Assembly: GCA_014607495.2 (NCBI GenBank)
Contig: CP053155.1
Coordinates: 10,726,001-10,790,000, forward strand
Direction: 5' to 3'
Length of the DNA stretch: 64,000 nucleotides
Source of the DNA: Carposina sasakii
Taxonomy: Eukaryota; Arthropoda; Insecta; Lepidoptera; Carposinidae
In this document: in pieces, positions 32,475 to 43,545 of the stretch
Layout: each line of letters opens with the position of its first letter
Numbering within the stretch: the stretch's first letter is position 1
Made by a program: the position numbers and the translations under genes
Notes under the pieces: model-generated
The model's input: only the letters and a program-made list of their open reading frames with translations
Database searches by the model: none
Told to the model about the DNA's origin: nothing

Positions 32475-33095
32475 TTTGTCTGTACGATAAAAATATGAAA
32501 GCTTTGCTTTTCATAATTTCAAAGTTGGTATACTGTTTTATACCGTACCGCGACCCATATTTATGACATTGATTGGTGGAGTAATTAGTCCTCAAATTTG
32601 CCGTTTTATATAGACCAAGGACATTTCCATTTATTCCCGAATTATATCATAAACAACAATTAGAATAGGGATTGATATGCCAATTATTTAGTTTTTTTAT
32701 AGATTAAGTGGTGGTTTTGCACAAAGATAAGGCCAAGGCTCTTGTACTTAGGCTTCAGAATAACAAAGGAAGAAAAATATGAACAAAATGAACAAGTGTG
32801 TACCTACTTTAAAATCAATAAGCTCTCTTTTTTGAAGTGTCGGTTAATAAAGGCATTACAGACTTACTGTGTATATAATATAAATGTACTAATGTAGTTT
32901 AACTAAATTGAACATTACCGTGACATAAACATGACAAATCATGACATCACTCTTTATTAAAATGAACAACATTAGATGTTCTAACATCTGACATTAGATA
33001 TTTAAATGTAGTTTTCTATTATTACGAGTACGATCTCATAGTGTGGATAAATGTTGTCCCATGCATTTGGCTTCATACCTAACTATTTATGTAGT
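32475..33095. other. no recognisable feature
   Basis: AT-rich with no assignable element. Confidence 0.45.
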
Positions 33096-33097
33096 AC

Positions 33098-33302
33098 TGG
33101 CTATAGCCCGCGACTTCGCCCGTGCGGTGTTCGATTATCGCGCGGTGGTGCCATCTCTCGCAATAAAAAGTAGCCTATGTCCTTTCTCGGGCTCTTGGCT
33201 ATTTGTGTACCAAATTTGATTCAAATCGGTTTAGTAGTTTTGCCGTGAAAGACGGACAAACACACATACACACACTTTCATATTTATAATATTAGTATAG
33301 AA
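33098..33302 (+). mobile_element. GCCCGCGACTTCGCCCG-type interspersed element
   Basis: Begins GGCTATAGCCCGCGACTTCG and has CAAATCGGTTTAGTAGTTTT, CGTGAAAGACGGACAAAC and ATTTATAATATTAGTATAG. This is the usual head and end of a very common lepidopteran repeat. A shorter relative begins at 33469 (CTGTTGCCCGCGTTTTCATC). Confidence 0.7.
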
Positions 33303-33464
33303 GATAATATATTTTACTTTTAATTATATTATAATATTTCATCCGACTATATCTACCTAGAGGTACATAATAATACATGCGATTCGAATAGATAACTCTT
33401 TTTCGTTGTCATAATTTTACATCATACTTACCTATTTATCATCAGCATACTTATTACATACTCT

Positions 33465-33612
33465 AGCTGTTGCCCGCGTTTTCATCCGCGTGGTATTACA
33501 GAATATAGCCTATATCCTCCGTACTCTCAACTAGGTATTGCGTAATATCAAGAAGATTTATTGATAAATGAAAGTGTGAAAAGGTAACAGACAAACTTTT
33601 TTCGTGTTTATA
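33465..33612 (+). mobile_element. GTTGCCCGCG-type interspersed element, short
   Basis: GCTGTTGCCCGCGTTTTCAT and GCGTGGTATTACAGAATATA are followed by a poorly conserved body ending near GACAAACTTTTTTCGTG. Same superfamily as the 33.1 kb copy. Confidence 0.6.
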
Positions 33613-33968
33613 ATTTATATACTACTAGGGATGAGATCATGAGCAAAATCATAAAAAAGGTATTATTCAAATACCTACAACACATTTCCATACGTTATTA
33701 TAATCGGCTTGGACTATTTGCGTGTGTGTAATTATATGCCCACGCGACAGATATAAATACAATGGTGGGACAATGGAAGCGTGACCGCAGGGGAATACCA
33801 CTTCGGTAAAATAGTGGTGATCATAATAATATAATATAATATTAGATAATAGAGTGTCAACTAAGGCTTTTTGTCCACGATGCATATGCACAATCGTATA
33901 TTAACTAATAAAGTACGCGAATGACTATTAAAGTAAAATCGAGTAATAAAGTCGTGGAAAAAACTCCT

Positions 33969-34462
33969 AAAGGCCGACATTTTCAATGGTCAACAAAGCC
34001 TTAAGGATGATTCACGCTACACCGTGTCGCGTCCGGGCCTCGGCCGGGACACGTCCGCCGTGCGCCCGGCCGGACCAGTCCTTCATGTTACACCGGGTTG
34101 TTTGGGTGTATTATTTGCACGACTATATCTGTGTTACGTGGTTTTTGTTAGCGGACCGTGCCGGAGCCGGGAAACAATACCCACCGACATATCAACGCCG
34201 TGCCCCGGCCAAGTTCCGGCGGCACACGGCCGGGGCACGGCCGAGCCACGATCAGGCATGTATTACTTCATACAAAAAGTATACCATAATGTTTGACCGT
34301 GCCCCGGCCGGTTCACGGCCCGGTCATGACACAGCGTAGCGTGAATCATCGTTTAAAATGATAAATTGGATGATGTTTCTATCTTGATCAAACTTTAGAG
34401 AAAGACATCTACTTTATTCTTCCGATAGGCTATCTGACCATTGAAAAGATCGGCCCTTACAT
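33969..34462. mobile_element. older fold-back MITE split by a TTAA element
   Basis: AAGGCCGACATTTTCAATGG (33970) is mirrored by CCATTGAAAAGATCGGCCC (34438). AAACTTTAGAGAAAGACATC and TTATTCTTCCGATAGGCTAT are shared with the 36.31-36.46 kb element. The GC-rich TTAA element sits inside it. Confidence 0.65.
34005..34352. mobile_element. GC-rich MITE flanked by TTAA (piggyBac-like target)
   Basis: The ends GGATGATTCACGCTAC and GTAGCGTGAATCATC are inverted and lie directly inside TTAA on the left (34001-34004) and, one base farther out, TTAA on the right (34353-34356). TTAA duplication is the signature of piggyBac-type insertion. The 348-bp body is strikingly GC-rich with repeated GCCCCGGCC/GGCCGGGGC words, against AT-rich flanks. 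The open frames over it (RAPAGSRPGH-like) come from these words. It has no transposase. Confidence 0.8.
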
Positions 34463-34469
34463 GTTAGTA

Positions 34470-34860
34470 CATAGGTTTATTATCTATTACCTCAGTATCG
34501 GATAATTAAATCAGCAAGATATCCCTTTAATAAGTTGCTAAGGCCAAATAAGGCTTGGATGACATCTTCATAATAAGATTATCAAACTTTGATACCAAAT
34601 AATTGCTGTTGTTTCACAAGTACATCACTATTTATTAGATCGTATACTACCGCTTTGCTTAATGATCCGTATATCCAATGCTCTCCTCGAAATACTAGCT
34701 AAGGTATTAGATGCCCTACTGTATTTAATACTCGCAGTTACAATGTACACGGTCATTAAATGTAGAGTCTAGGTACTTTTAAGTGTCAGATTTATGAACT
34801 TATAAATTTAGGCACTATAAGAGCCAACGTCATCATCTGGAACTGGAGTTATACTCGTAA
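34470..34860. other. no recognisable feature
   Basis: AT-rich with no assignable element. Confidence 0.45.
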
Positions 34861-34864
34861 CTAT

Positions 34865-35173
34865 ATAGGGTATTTTTTGATCGTCAACGGTCCCGAATAC
34901 TACGGAATGTCCTCATTATCACGATAATTTTTCTCCATGGAAGCATACCTGGGAAGTGTTCCAAGATATTAGGGTCCAAAGTTGAGTACATAGACTGCGT
35001 TTTTCTGCTTAAATGCACATAGACGCGAGTAGCAAAATTTTTTCACGAGAAAAAATTAATATCTGTCTTTAAAAAACTTAAATAAACACTAGACACTATA
35101 AATTTCGCACGATCAAGTAATAAAAAAAATGAAATCCTTCGTTAAGGGTGGCAACGAAAAAACACCCTGTATA
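34865..35173 (+). mobile_element. CAGGGTG-ended MITE (family A), copy 5
   Basis: TATAGGGTATTTTTTGATCG at the left and AAACACCCTGTA at the right, with GGAAGCATACCTGGGAAGTG, GACGCGAGTAGCAAAATTT and ACTAGACACTATAAATTTCG. About 310 bp with internal losses. Confidence 0.85.
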
Positions 35174-35179
35174 CACATA

Positions 35180-35600
35180 CAAATGGCTAACTTCCCGAGG
35201 CTAACTTCCCGAAAAGGATTTTTTATTGAGCCACGCCATTTCGTGTAACTCTATAAGAAGTCATATCGTACGATTAAAAATACCTACAAGTCTACCAAAA
35301 AATTTTTGCTTGCATATCAAAATCAAGAAAACAATTTTATTAAAACACATCACGTAAATCTTCTAAAAATTCCTTGGAAAAAATCTTAATGTTCAAATGT
35401 GAGTAAACATAGTACAATATGTGTTTAATAAAATTTAGAGTTCGTTGTACCAAGTCGTTTGTTTTTCATCTTAGAAAGAATTTTGCAAACCTCCATTATT
35501 AATAATCACAGATTTAATAATATCTACTTCACTAGAAAGCAAAAATCTATATACAGATGTCAGAATATCCTAACAAAGTTTAACCTAGTTACCATAGCAC
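35180..35600. other. no recognisable feature
   Basis: AT-rich with no assignable element. Confidence 0.45.
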
Positions 35601-35604
35601 CTGC

Positions 35605-35765
35605 TTTCTGTGCTGATGCGGGGCTTCACTAGAATACATCAGCTACATCTCCTTCAATGCATTTCGAGAGTCGACTAAGTAACTCAGGGGCTTTCCCAGG
35701 CGATGAGCTAGCAACTTTACACAGATCTTTTATATCTGACTCCTCTATGCTTAACGTTTTCGAAG
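35605..35765 (+). repeat. dispersed family R repeat, good copy
   Basis: TGCTGATGCGGGGCTTCACT, AGAATACATCAGCTACATCT, GAGAGTCGACTAAGTAACTC and GGCGATGAGCTAGCAACTTT. The 67-aa frame at 35657-35860 is a translation of this repeat. Confidence 0.7.
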
Positions 35766-36308
35766 CCATTTCGAATCTAGTAGTCAATTTTGCGATATGG
35801 CGTCTCTCTCTCGCTTACACGGAGACTTTGCCAATGTCACGAGTTGACATCCAGACGTAAAAATGTAAAAAAAAATAAAAACAAAACAGAAAACAAAAAA
35901 AATACCGGTTTTGGGGAATCAGACCAAACGGACAAAAGAAATAATCAGTATTAATAGATACTAATAAGCTTTAATTTTATATTATTAATGTTAATATTCT
36001 TAAAGAAGAAGGTGGAAAAAGAAGAGGGAATAAGAGATAAAAGGAAGGATATATTTACTGGACGAGCAATTTAGTCCAGTAAACAGTCGTAGAGGGGAAT
36101 TTTTGAATCCAGTACTCGTAATTTGGTATCTATCCATAATGTTCAAGTCATGACCTCTTTGTATCTCACCAGCATGGTTGACGGCTTATCTTTTCATGTA
36201 TGAAGTAATTGCTAAATTAGCCATTTAAAAACAATTTAATTATTTCCTGTTATTATATCTAGGATAATAAAATAAATAAAATCCATAAGCTTCATAAATA
36301 CACTATTC

Positions 36309-36458
36309 TAAGGGCTGACTTTTCCAAACGTCAGGTCAGATAGTGTTTCAGAAGAATAAAGGTGAGAAGAAAGTTTTAGAGAAAAAAAAACATGAACTTT
36401 ATTTTTCGGATACGAGTAGCCTATCTAATGTTTAGAAAAATTTGCCCTAAAACTTACA
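36309..36458. mobile_element. small fold-back MITE related to the 33.97 kb element
   Basis: AAGGGCTGACTTTTCCAAAC and GTCAGGTCAGATAG are loosely mirrored by GCCTATCTAATGTTTAGAAA and AATTTGCCCT. The interior TTTTAGAGAAAAAAAAACAT and AACTTTATTTTTCGGATA matches the split element at 34 kb. A weaker relative begins at 53.12 kb. Confidence 0.6.
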
Positions 36459-36492
36459 ATTTAATGCTTAGCTCTTGGAGAGCTTGAAGTTA

Positions 36493-36866
36493 TACAGGTT
36501 GTTTTTTCATTGCCACACTTAATAAAGGGTACTTACTCTATATATCAAATAAAGTAAGTTTATGCCAAAAAAAATTCTGGGTAACAATGTAATTTTTTTA
36601 TTTTATTTCTTGATCGGGCGAAATTTATAGTGTCCAGTGTTTATGCTAGTTTTATCGTAGACAGATATTAATTATTTCTCGTTAAAAAATTTTGCTACGC
36701 GCGTCTATGTGCATTTATGCAGAAAAACGCAGTCTGTTTACTCAACTTTGGACCCTAATATCTTGGGGACACTTCCCTGGTATGTTTCCGTGGAGAAAAA
36801 TTATCGTGATGATGAGGAGATTCCGTAGTTTTCGGGAACGTTGACGAACAAAAATCACCCTGTATA
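36493..36866 (-). mobile_element. CAGGGTG-ended MITE (family A), copy 6
   Basis: TACAGGTTGTTTTTTCATTG at the left and AAAAATCACCCTGTA at the right, with GATCGGGCGAAATTTATAGT, GTCCAGTGTTTATGCTAG and CTACGCGCGTCTATGTGC. It is uninterrupted and the best copy for defining the family (about 374 bp). Confidence 0.9.
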
Positions 36867-36869
36867 TTA

Positions 36870-37440
36870 AAATAATAAGTTAAAATTTAGCTAAAGTTTT
36901 CTGCGTAGAAACATATTCAGTGTTCACGGTAATATAATACCAGGGGTAATATAATACGGGGATAAAAATCACATTGGATTATTCAGTTAATTAATTGTAA
37001 CATAAGATAAATGTTCTACTTTTGTCAATCAATCACATACGGTCTATGAACCGCTTTGTATCAATTAGCAAGGATAGGTCTACTCTTAGAATACTAATCC
37101 TATGCCTAAATATTCATAGTTACCCAATAAAATAACCGTTATGCCATGTACACAAATTACAGTGTGAATTTTTAAAACGTAACTTCGCTGCATCGCCTGC
37201 AACAAAACTTTGACAAAAAAAAATTGAAGTAAAGAAGTACAAATGTAAATTGGTTGTAAATAAATTAACAAACTAGCCAGTTAGTTTCCTGTACATATGC
37301 CAGCGAAATGTTCTTGCCAATAATGTTAACGACAAAATGATACCATTCCTCAACAAACTTTAGAAACAAACAAACTTCACTTGCCCATCTATAATTTTAA
37401 TTTGAAATTCCCGTCTACGTAAAATAATTTTCAGCTCACT
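36870..37440. other. no recognisable feature
   Basis: AT-rich sequence immediately upstream of the CpG-rich patch. It could hold regulatory sites, but I see none that I can name. Confidence 0.4.
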
Positions 37441-37504
37441 TCCTCTCAATAAATCAGCTTTAACAGCTTCGGAAGCTCGCGCTTGCCGACATGCGCGGGC
37501 GCAA

Positions 37505-37509
37505 TCAGT
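37505..37509 (+). promoter_or_regulatory. candidate TCAGT initiator
   Basis: TCAGT, the arthropod initiator, lies in a locally CpG-rich patch (GCTCGCGCTTGCCGACATG at 37473 onwards and GTCGACATCGCGTCTCGCG after). With +1 at 37507, the bases near +29 (GTCGAC) weakly resemble a downstream promoter element. There is no TATA box at -30. Confidence 0.4.
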
Positions 37510-37657
37510 AGCACACTAACCGCCATTGCGAAGCGTCGACATCGCGTCTCGCGAATTTCAAAGATACGCACGTGAAATGAAGTGTTTCAGTGAAATGGTG
37601 TGAAACTGTGCCCATTATGGATTTCAATATGATTCGGAATACTGTGATATACGTCTT
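37507..37657 (+). CDS. candidate first exon of an unidentified gene
   Basis: A 5' UTR of about 110 nt leads to an ATG at 37617-37619 (context CCATTATGG). The frame reads MDFNMIRNTVIYV and reaches a strong splice donor, GTAAGT, at 37658-37663. The exon would end at 37657 with two bases of a codon left over. Without splicing the frame stops at the donor itself (TAA), which fits a true exon edge. The short N-terminus turning hydrophobic (VIYV) could begin a signal peptide. A short upstream ORF (MKCFSEMV) precedes it. I cannot find the second exon, so the first intron would be long and the product is unknown. The CpG enrichment against an AT-rich background supports a promoter here. Confidence 0.45.
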
Positions 37658-39050
37658 GTAAGTGTCCTTTCAGTTTTATTTCAGTGTTCGTTGTAGTTTC
37701 AAAATAGTACAGTAGTTTGAAAATGTTAATATGTCTGTCTATATTCCATATATTAGGTACGCAATGTGCCAAGACTATTTTCGAAAATGTTAAGTTTTTG
37801 ACTATAAAATATGCCAGTTAAAAATATACCAGACTATATTATTAAAATATGCCGTGTCATACAAAAAGGTATCATTTTAGGTGTCATTTTGATACTAGAG
37901 GATTTTGTATTCTAATTTAACTTTGAATTAGTTCATGCAAAGCACAATTGACTAGTACCTCCAGATGAAATTGTAATACGTTTCTTTTACAATTAGATTT
38001 TTTGTCAATCAGATTTGAACGTGTTACTGAAAAATTTCGAAAGTCATTAATAATGACAGCTATATATCAATATTCCAAATCCAATCCATAGATGGTGGAT
38101 AATTAATTTTTGCAAGCTTACCACTTATAGGTACATCAAGATTGTTAACTATATTTGACAATAATGCCGTGTAATATTTGTAAACTCGCTATATTTTATG
38201 TATAATTCACACTTCGTTATGGAAATGCTACCTACTTTCGGAAATATTTACGAGTAAGAGGCTGATATATAAAATGTTTATGTCAGAATAGACATGACCT
38301 CATACAATAACAATGTAGGTACATAGGTTTTCTCCCATTTCTCAGTACGTCTTGACTAGTATGCCGCGTCGATAACATTTGATAGGTTACATAGAGTGAT
38401 GTAGGTACCTTGTTTATGCATATAGAATTAAATTTTGTTATAAGTAATACATTTTAAGGATATTTTTTTTAAATATGTGTCTTAAAATCAGGTATAGAAA
38501 TATCCCCTTAGAGTAGGTAAGGTAAAATCAAATCAAGCATCTTTTACTAAGTATATTTTATTAAACTTTGATATACTTGTTACATACATACATACATAGT
38601 TAGTCGCTTAGTTAACTTCTAAATTTAAAAATACATTACATAATTAAATTTTGACGTATATATTTTTACTTTTTTTCTCTGAATTTTATAGTAGGCAATA
38701 TTATTATTTTAATTTTCCGAAAATAAATGAAATTATAATTATAAATTATAATTAATATATTGAACAATTTTAAAAGTTTCTAAAAGTTTAAAGCAGTACC
38801 TAAATAATTAAAGTCTTAAAAATTCCGAAGTAAAGGAACCGGATAAAATCAGGTTATACACAATACAATAAGAACCAGTTAAAAAATGTTTATAATATTA
38901 TTAATCAATTCCACGGATGAGATAAAATAGTTTGCTTTTTTTTCTAGTAGGTATCAATATCAGTTTGATAGTATAATATTGTCGTTTCTAATAAATAGTT
39001 GGTATTTTATATGGAAGTTTAAATTAACTGCCAACATTTAAAAGTACATT
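37658..39050. other. no recognisable feature; putative start of first intron
   Basis: AT-rich. A short (CATA)n run lies at 38582-38597. The segment would be intron if the exon at 37.6 kb is real. Confidence 0.4.
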
Positions 39051-39057
39051 TGTACAA

Positions 39058-40010
39058 TAATAATAATAATCATTTATTTCAGAAGGTAGTCCAAATATTG
39101 TTAGTAACATAATAATTTTTTTTAAACGAAAAATCGATTACCTCCCAAAACTCGAGCTTACTAAAGTAAAATTTTACTAAAGGGAAAATATAGGTATATT
39201 GCGTTATGCCGTGTACAAAGTTTAGAAGGCATAAAATTGTCAGATTTATATGCCAGCAAATGATTAAATAGGCCACATGACAAAAGAGAGAAATGCGTAG
39301 GCTTCGAAACTTTACGTCTGACAATATAAGCAACATATAAATAATTACACTCCTTCTTCCTGCCCTGTTCCCAATCATTTGGGGTCGGTGCAATATATAG
39401 GTATTCTTCTTTTATTCATCCCTATTATCCGTCATCTCGTTATTCTCATGTCTACCTCTTCCTCTATAACCATCTTACTTCGGACACGGCTTAACGCAAC
39501 ATATAATTTCACCACTTAACACAATTATCTTCATCTTCATAAGCCTATTGCAGTCCACTACTGGACGTAGGCCTCCCCCTGCCATAGGGGGATTTTGTTA
39601 CTAAAAAGTTCCACTATCTGTTTTTCGGCGGCTCCATCATCAGACCCTCGTTTCCTTTATATTATGTGTAGCTGACCAAAATTCTCTATAAAAATCTAAA
39701 AACGGACTACTCGTGCCTTTTATATTTGAGGATATCCCTAGATTCCTTAGAGATTCCATCATCAGATGTTATGTTTTATATGTAGGTGATCAAAACGCTC
39801 AGTAAAAGTATACAAATAAACTACATGTGCCTACAATATTTGAGGATTGTCCTCGATTTCTCCAAGATTCCATCATCAGATCCTGACATTGTGAATATGG
39901 GACCAATTTGGAAGCATACCGTGTCTAACTATTTAAAAAAATTGAAATCGGTCCATAAATGACGGAGTTCTGAGGTAACACATATTTAAAAAAAAACATA
40001 CAGACGAAGT
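39058..40010 (-). mobile_element. AACCGACTTC-type element, inverted copy
   Basis: Reads on the minus strand exactly as the three units at 40.64-43.54 kb: TGTGTTACCTCAGAACTCCG, TCATCAGATCC/GGATCTGATGATGG blocks, TGGAGCCGCCGAAAAACAG, AGCCGTGTCCGAAGTAAG and CATTTGGGGTCGGTGCAAT. It is separated from unit 1 by about 630 bp. The 104-aa frame at 39079-39393 is repeat-derived. Confidence 0.85.
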
Positions 40011-40637
40011 CCCTAAATAAGTATACCTTACAATAAGTATGCTAATATTAAAAAAAAATCCTCAAATCCTTAAAAAAAAGAGAATTCCTTTATAAAATAG
40101 TATTTTATAAGGAGAGAGAGAGAGATGAGAGATAATTTGTGAAATCTCTAGCCAATGATGTACGTGAGCATACAATTTAAAAGCAAGATTGTTTCCATAA
40201 TAAAAACGAAACTTAATCTTAATTTACCTACATAATTATTAAGTACACGGTATCAATTTGTCAAGTTCTAGGTCAAATACAAGTATACCTAATTCACAGT
40301 AGGTACCTAATCAGTAAGCCGCAAAGTTTCAGATAACAATGTTTATACTTTTTGTAAATAATGACGTAGAGAAAACTTTATGACACCTAATGATTATGAT
40401 TTATAATAATAATGATTATATTTACTATGTACCTCCATAGTTGATCTTATTATAGCACCTACTGGTAGTGGTAAGAATCTATTTAACTGAGTTTTTACAG
40501 AAGTATTTAAAGAGAAAAAAAACATTGCCTTAATTTCACAGATATCATATACATTTTGCTATCAAATATCATTATTAAACTGTATCTAACTTTAGACATG
40601 GTCATGTAATCACTCGGTAATTGTCTATTTTTAACCG
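40011..40637. other. spacer between inverted and direct copies
   Basis: Unlike the flanking units. Contains a short (GA)n run at 40114-40132. AT-rich, with nothing else recognised. Confidence 0.5.
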
Positions 40638-41558
40638 ACTTCAAAAAGAGAGGTTATCAATTCGTCTGTATGTCTCTTTTTTTTTTATGTGTGTTACCTC
40701 AGAACTCCGTCATTTATGAAACGATTTCAATTTTTTTTATAGTTGGTCATGGTATACTTCCAGGTTGGTCCCATATTCACCACATCAGGATCTGATGATG
40801 GGACCTTGGAGAAATCGAGGGCAATCCTCGAATATTGTAGGCATATGTAGTCTGTTTTTACACTTTTACTGAGCGTTTTAGTCACCTACATATAAAACAT
40901 AACATCTGATGATGGAATCTCTAAGGAATCTAGGGATATCTTCAAATATAATAGGCACGAGTAGTCCGTATTTAGATTTTTATAGAGAATTTTGGTCAGC
41001 TACACATAATATAAAGGAAACGAGGGTCTGATGATGGAGCCGCCGAAAAACAGATAGTGGAACTTTTTAGTAACAAAATCCCCCTATGGCAGGGGAAGCC
41101 TACGTCCAGTAGTGGACTGCAATAGGCTTATGAAGATGAAGATAATTGTGTTAAGTCGTGTAATTATATGTTGCGTTAAGCCGTGTCCGAAGTAAGATGA
41201 TTATAGAGGAAGAGGTAGACATGAGAATAACGAGATGACGGATAATAGGGATGACTGAAAGAAGAGTACCTACCTACATATTGCACCGACCCCAAATGAT
41301 TGGGAACAGGGCGGGAAGAAGGAGTGTAATTATATGTTGCTTATATATTGTCAGACGTAAAGTTTCGAAGCCTAGTCATTTCTCTCTTTTGTCATGTGGC
41401 CTATTTAATAATTTGCTGGCATATAAATCTGACAATATTATGCCTTCTAAACGTCGTACCTACACGGCTTAACGCAATATATATTTTCCCTTTAGTAAAA
41501 TTTTAGTTTAGTAAGCTCGAGTTTTGGGAGGAAGTCGGTTTTTGGTTTAAAAAAAAAT
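40638..41558 (+). mobile_element. AACCGACTTC-type element, tandem unit 1
   Basis: Starts TTAACCGACTTCAAAAAGAG and ends GAGGAAGTCGGTTTTTGG, so ACCGACTTC is mirrored at the two ends. It carries the TTGCAGTCCACT/AGTGGACTGCAATAGG LINE-tail phrase internally. Only this unit keeps the full head. No long ORF is present. Confidence 0.85.
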
Positions 41559-42452
41559 TTTTTTTTTTATTTTTATTTTTTATATGTGTTACCTCAGAAC
41601 TCCGTCGTTTATGAACCGATTTCAATTTTTTTTTATAGTTGGTCATGGTATACTTCCAGGTTGGTCCCATATTCACCACATCAGGATCTGATGATGGGAT
41701 CTAGGAGAAATCGAGGGCAATCCTCAAATATTGTAGGCACATGTAGTCTGTTTTTATACTTTTCCTGAGCGTTTTGATCACCTATATATAAAACATAATA
41801 TCTGATGATGGAATCTCTAAGGAATCTAAGAATATCCTCAAATATAAAGGGCACGAGTAGTCCGTTTTTAGATTTTTATAGAGAATTTTGGTCAGCTACA
41901 CATAATATAAAGGAAACGAGGGTCTGATGATGGAGCCGCCGAAAAACAGATAGTGGAACTTTTTAGTAACAAAATCCCCCTATGGCAGTAGGAGGCCTAC
42001 GTCCAGTAGTGGACTGCAATAGGCTTATGAAGATAAAGATAATTGTGTTAAGTCGTGTAATTATATGTTGCGTTAAGCCGTGTCCGAAGTAAGATGATTA
42101 TAGAGGAAGAGGTAGACATGAGAATAACGAGATGACGGATAATAGGGATGACTGAAAGAAGAGTACCTACCTACATATTGCACCGACCCCAAATGATTGG
42201 GAACAGGGCGGGAAGAAGGAGTGTAATTATATGTTGCTTATATATTGTCAGACGTAAAGTTTCGAAGCCTAGTCATTTCTCTCTTTTGTCATGTGGCCTA
42301 TTTAATAATTTGCTGTCATATAAATCTGGCAATATTATGCCTTCTAAACGTCGTACACGGCTTAACGCAATATATATTTTCCCTTTAGTAAAATTTTAGT
42401 TTAGTAAGCTCGAGTTTTGGGAGGAAGTCGGTTTTTGGTTTTAAAAAAAATA
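41559..42452 (+). mobile_element. AACCGACTTC-type element, tandem unit 2
   Basis: Repeats unit 1 with an 895-bp shift. For example GTGTTACCTCAGAACTCC starts at 40692, 41586 and 42480, and TTGCGTTAAGCCGTGTCCGA at 41171, 42068 and 42958. The head is replaced by an A/T run. Nearly identical to unit 3, so amplification is recent. Confidence 0.85.
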
Positions 42453-43545
42453 ATTTTTTTTTATTTTTATTTTTTATATGTGTTACCTCAGAACTCCGTC
42501 GTTTATGAACCGATTTCAATTTTTTTTTATAGTTGATCATGGTATACTTCCAGGTTGGTCCCATATTCACCACATCAGGATCTGATGATGGGATCTAGGA
42601 GAAATCGAGGGCAATCCTCAAATATTGTAGGCACATGTAGTCTGTTTTTATACTTTTCCTGAGCGTTTTGATCACCTATATATAAAACATAATATCTGAT
42701 GATGGAATCTCTAAGGAATCTAGGAATATCCTCAAATATAAAGGGCACGAGTAGTCCGTTTTTAGATTTTTATAGAGAATTTTGGTCAGCTACACATAAT
42801 ATAAAGGAAACGAGGGTCTGATGAGCTGCCGAAAAACAGATAGTGGAACTTTTTAGTAACAAAATCCCCCTATGGCAGTAGGAGGCCTACGTCCAGTAGT
42901 GGACTGCAATAGGCTTATGAAGATAAAGATAATTGTGTTAAGTCGTGAAATTGTATGTTGCGTTAAGCCGTGTCCGAAGTAAGATGGTTATAGAGGAAGA
43001 GGTAGACATGAGAATAACGAGATGACGGATAATAGGGATGAATGAAAGAAGAGTTCCTACATATTGCACCGACCTCAAATTATTGGGAACAGGGCAGGAA
43101 GAAGGAGTGTAATTATATGTAGCTTAAATAAGAGTGTACATGGCTGTTGTGCTGCCAAATCTCTTATATTCCTCCGAGGCGTGGTGCATGTACCGTCGCC
43201 ACATACGCACTCTGGATCGATTCCACCTCAAGTGCCTCCGATCCAGCATGAACGCCAACTTAGTAATATCTAGGAGTAGAAGTGGTCGCCATGACCGAAA
43301 TCGGTCGGAGGTCATCATTATCATCATCATCATCATATTGTCAGACGTAAAGTTTCGAAGCCTAGTCCTGTTTCTCTTTTGTCATGTGGCCTATTTAATC
43401 ATTTGCTGGCATATAAATCTGACAATATTATGCCTCCCAAACTTCGTACACGGCTTAACGCAATATATATTTGCCCTTTAGTAAAATTTTACTTTAGTTA
43501 GTTCGAGTTTTAAGAGGAAGTCGGTTTTTCGTTTTAAAAAAAATA
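42453..43545 (+). mobile_element. AACCGACTTC-type element, tandem unit 3, with insertion
   Basis: Follows unit 2 closely, lacks a few bases of GATGGAGCCGCC and is interrupted at 43131 by a LINE fragment. It ends AGAGGAAGTCGGTTTTTCG near 43530. The frames here (MTERRVPTYILHRPQMIGN in units 1 and 2) are repeat shadows. Confidence 0.85.
43131..43337 (+). pseudogene. internally deleted LINE fragment inserted in unit 3
   Basis: Unit 3 reads up to GCTTAAATA and resumes at ATATTGTCAGACG. Between them is a piece encoding [20 protein letters not shown] and [21 protein letters not shown]. This is the post-palm 'LLY.SE.W…RRH…L..FH..CLR' segment of a lepidopteran LINE reverse transcriptase. After that the sequence jumps to a 3' end, GTGGTCGCCATGACCGAAAT, and an (ATC)n tail. 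An internal deletion joins the two parts. The same 3' end occurs on the SINEs at 54.4 and 56.6 kb. Confidence 0.8.

Noticed and set aside
33986..34339. 117-codon, Arg/Pro/Ala-rich open frame
   Set aside because: Lies wholly within the GC-rich TTAA-flanked MITE. High GC removes stop codons.
43064..43481. Plus-strand frames across 43.1-43.5 kb as a gene
   Set aside because: They splice repeat-unit sequence to an inserted LINE fragment and an (ATC)n run that reads poly-isoleucine.
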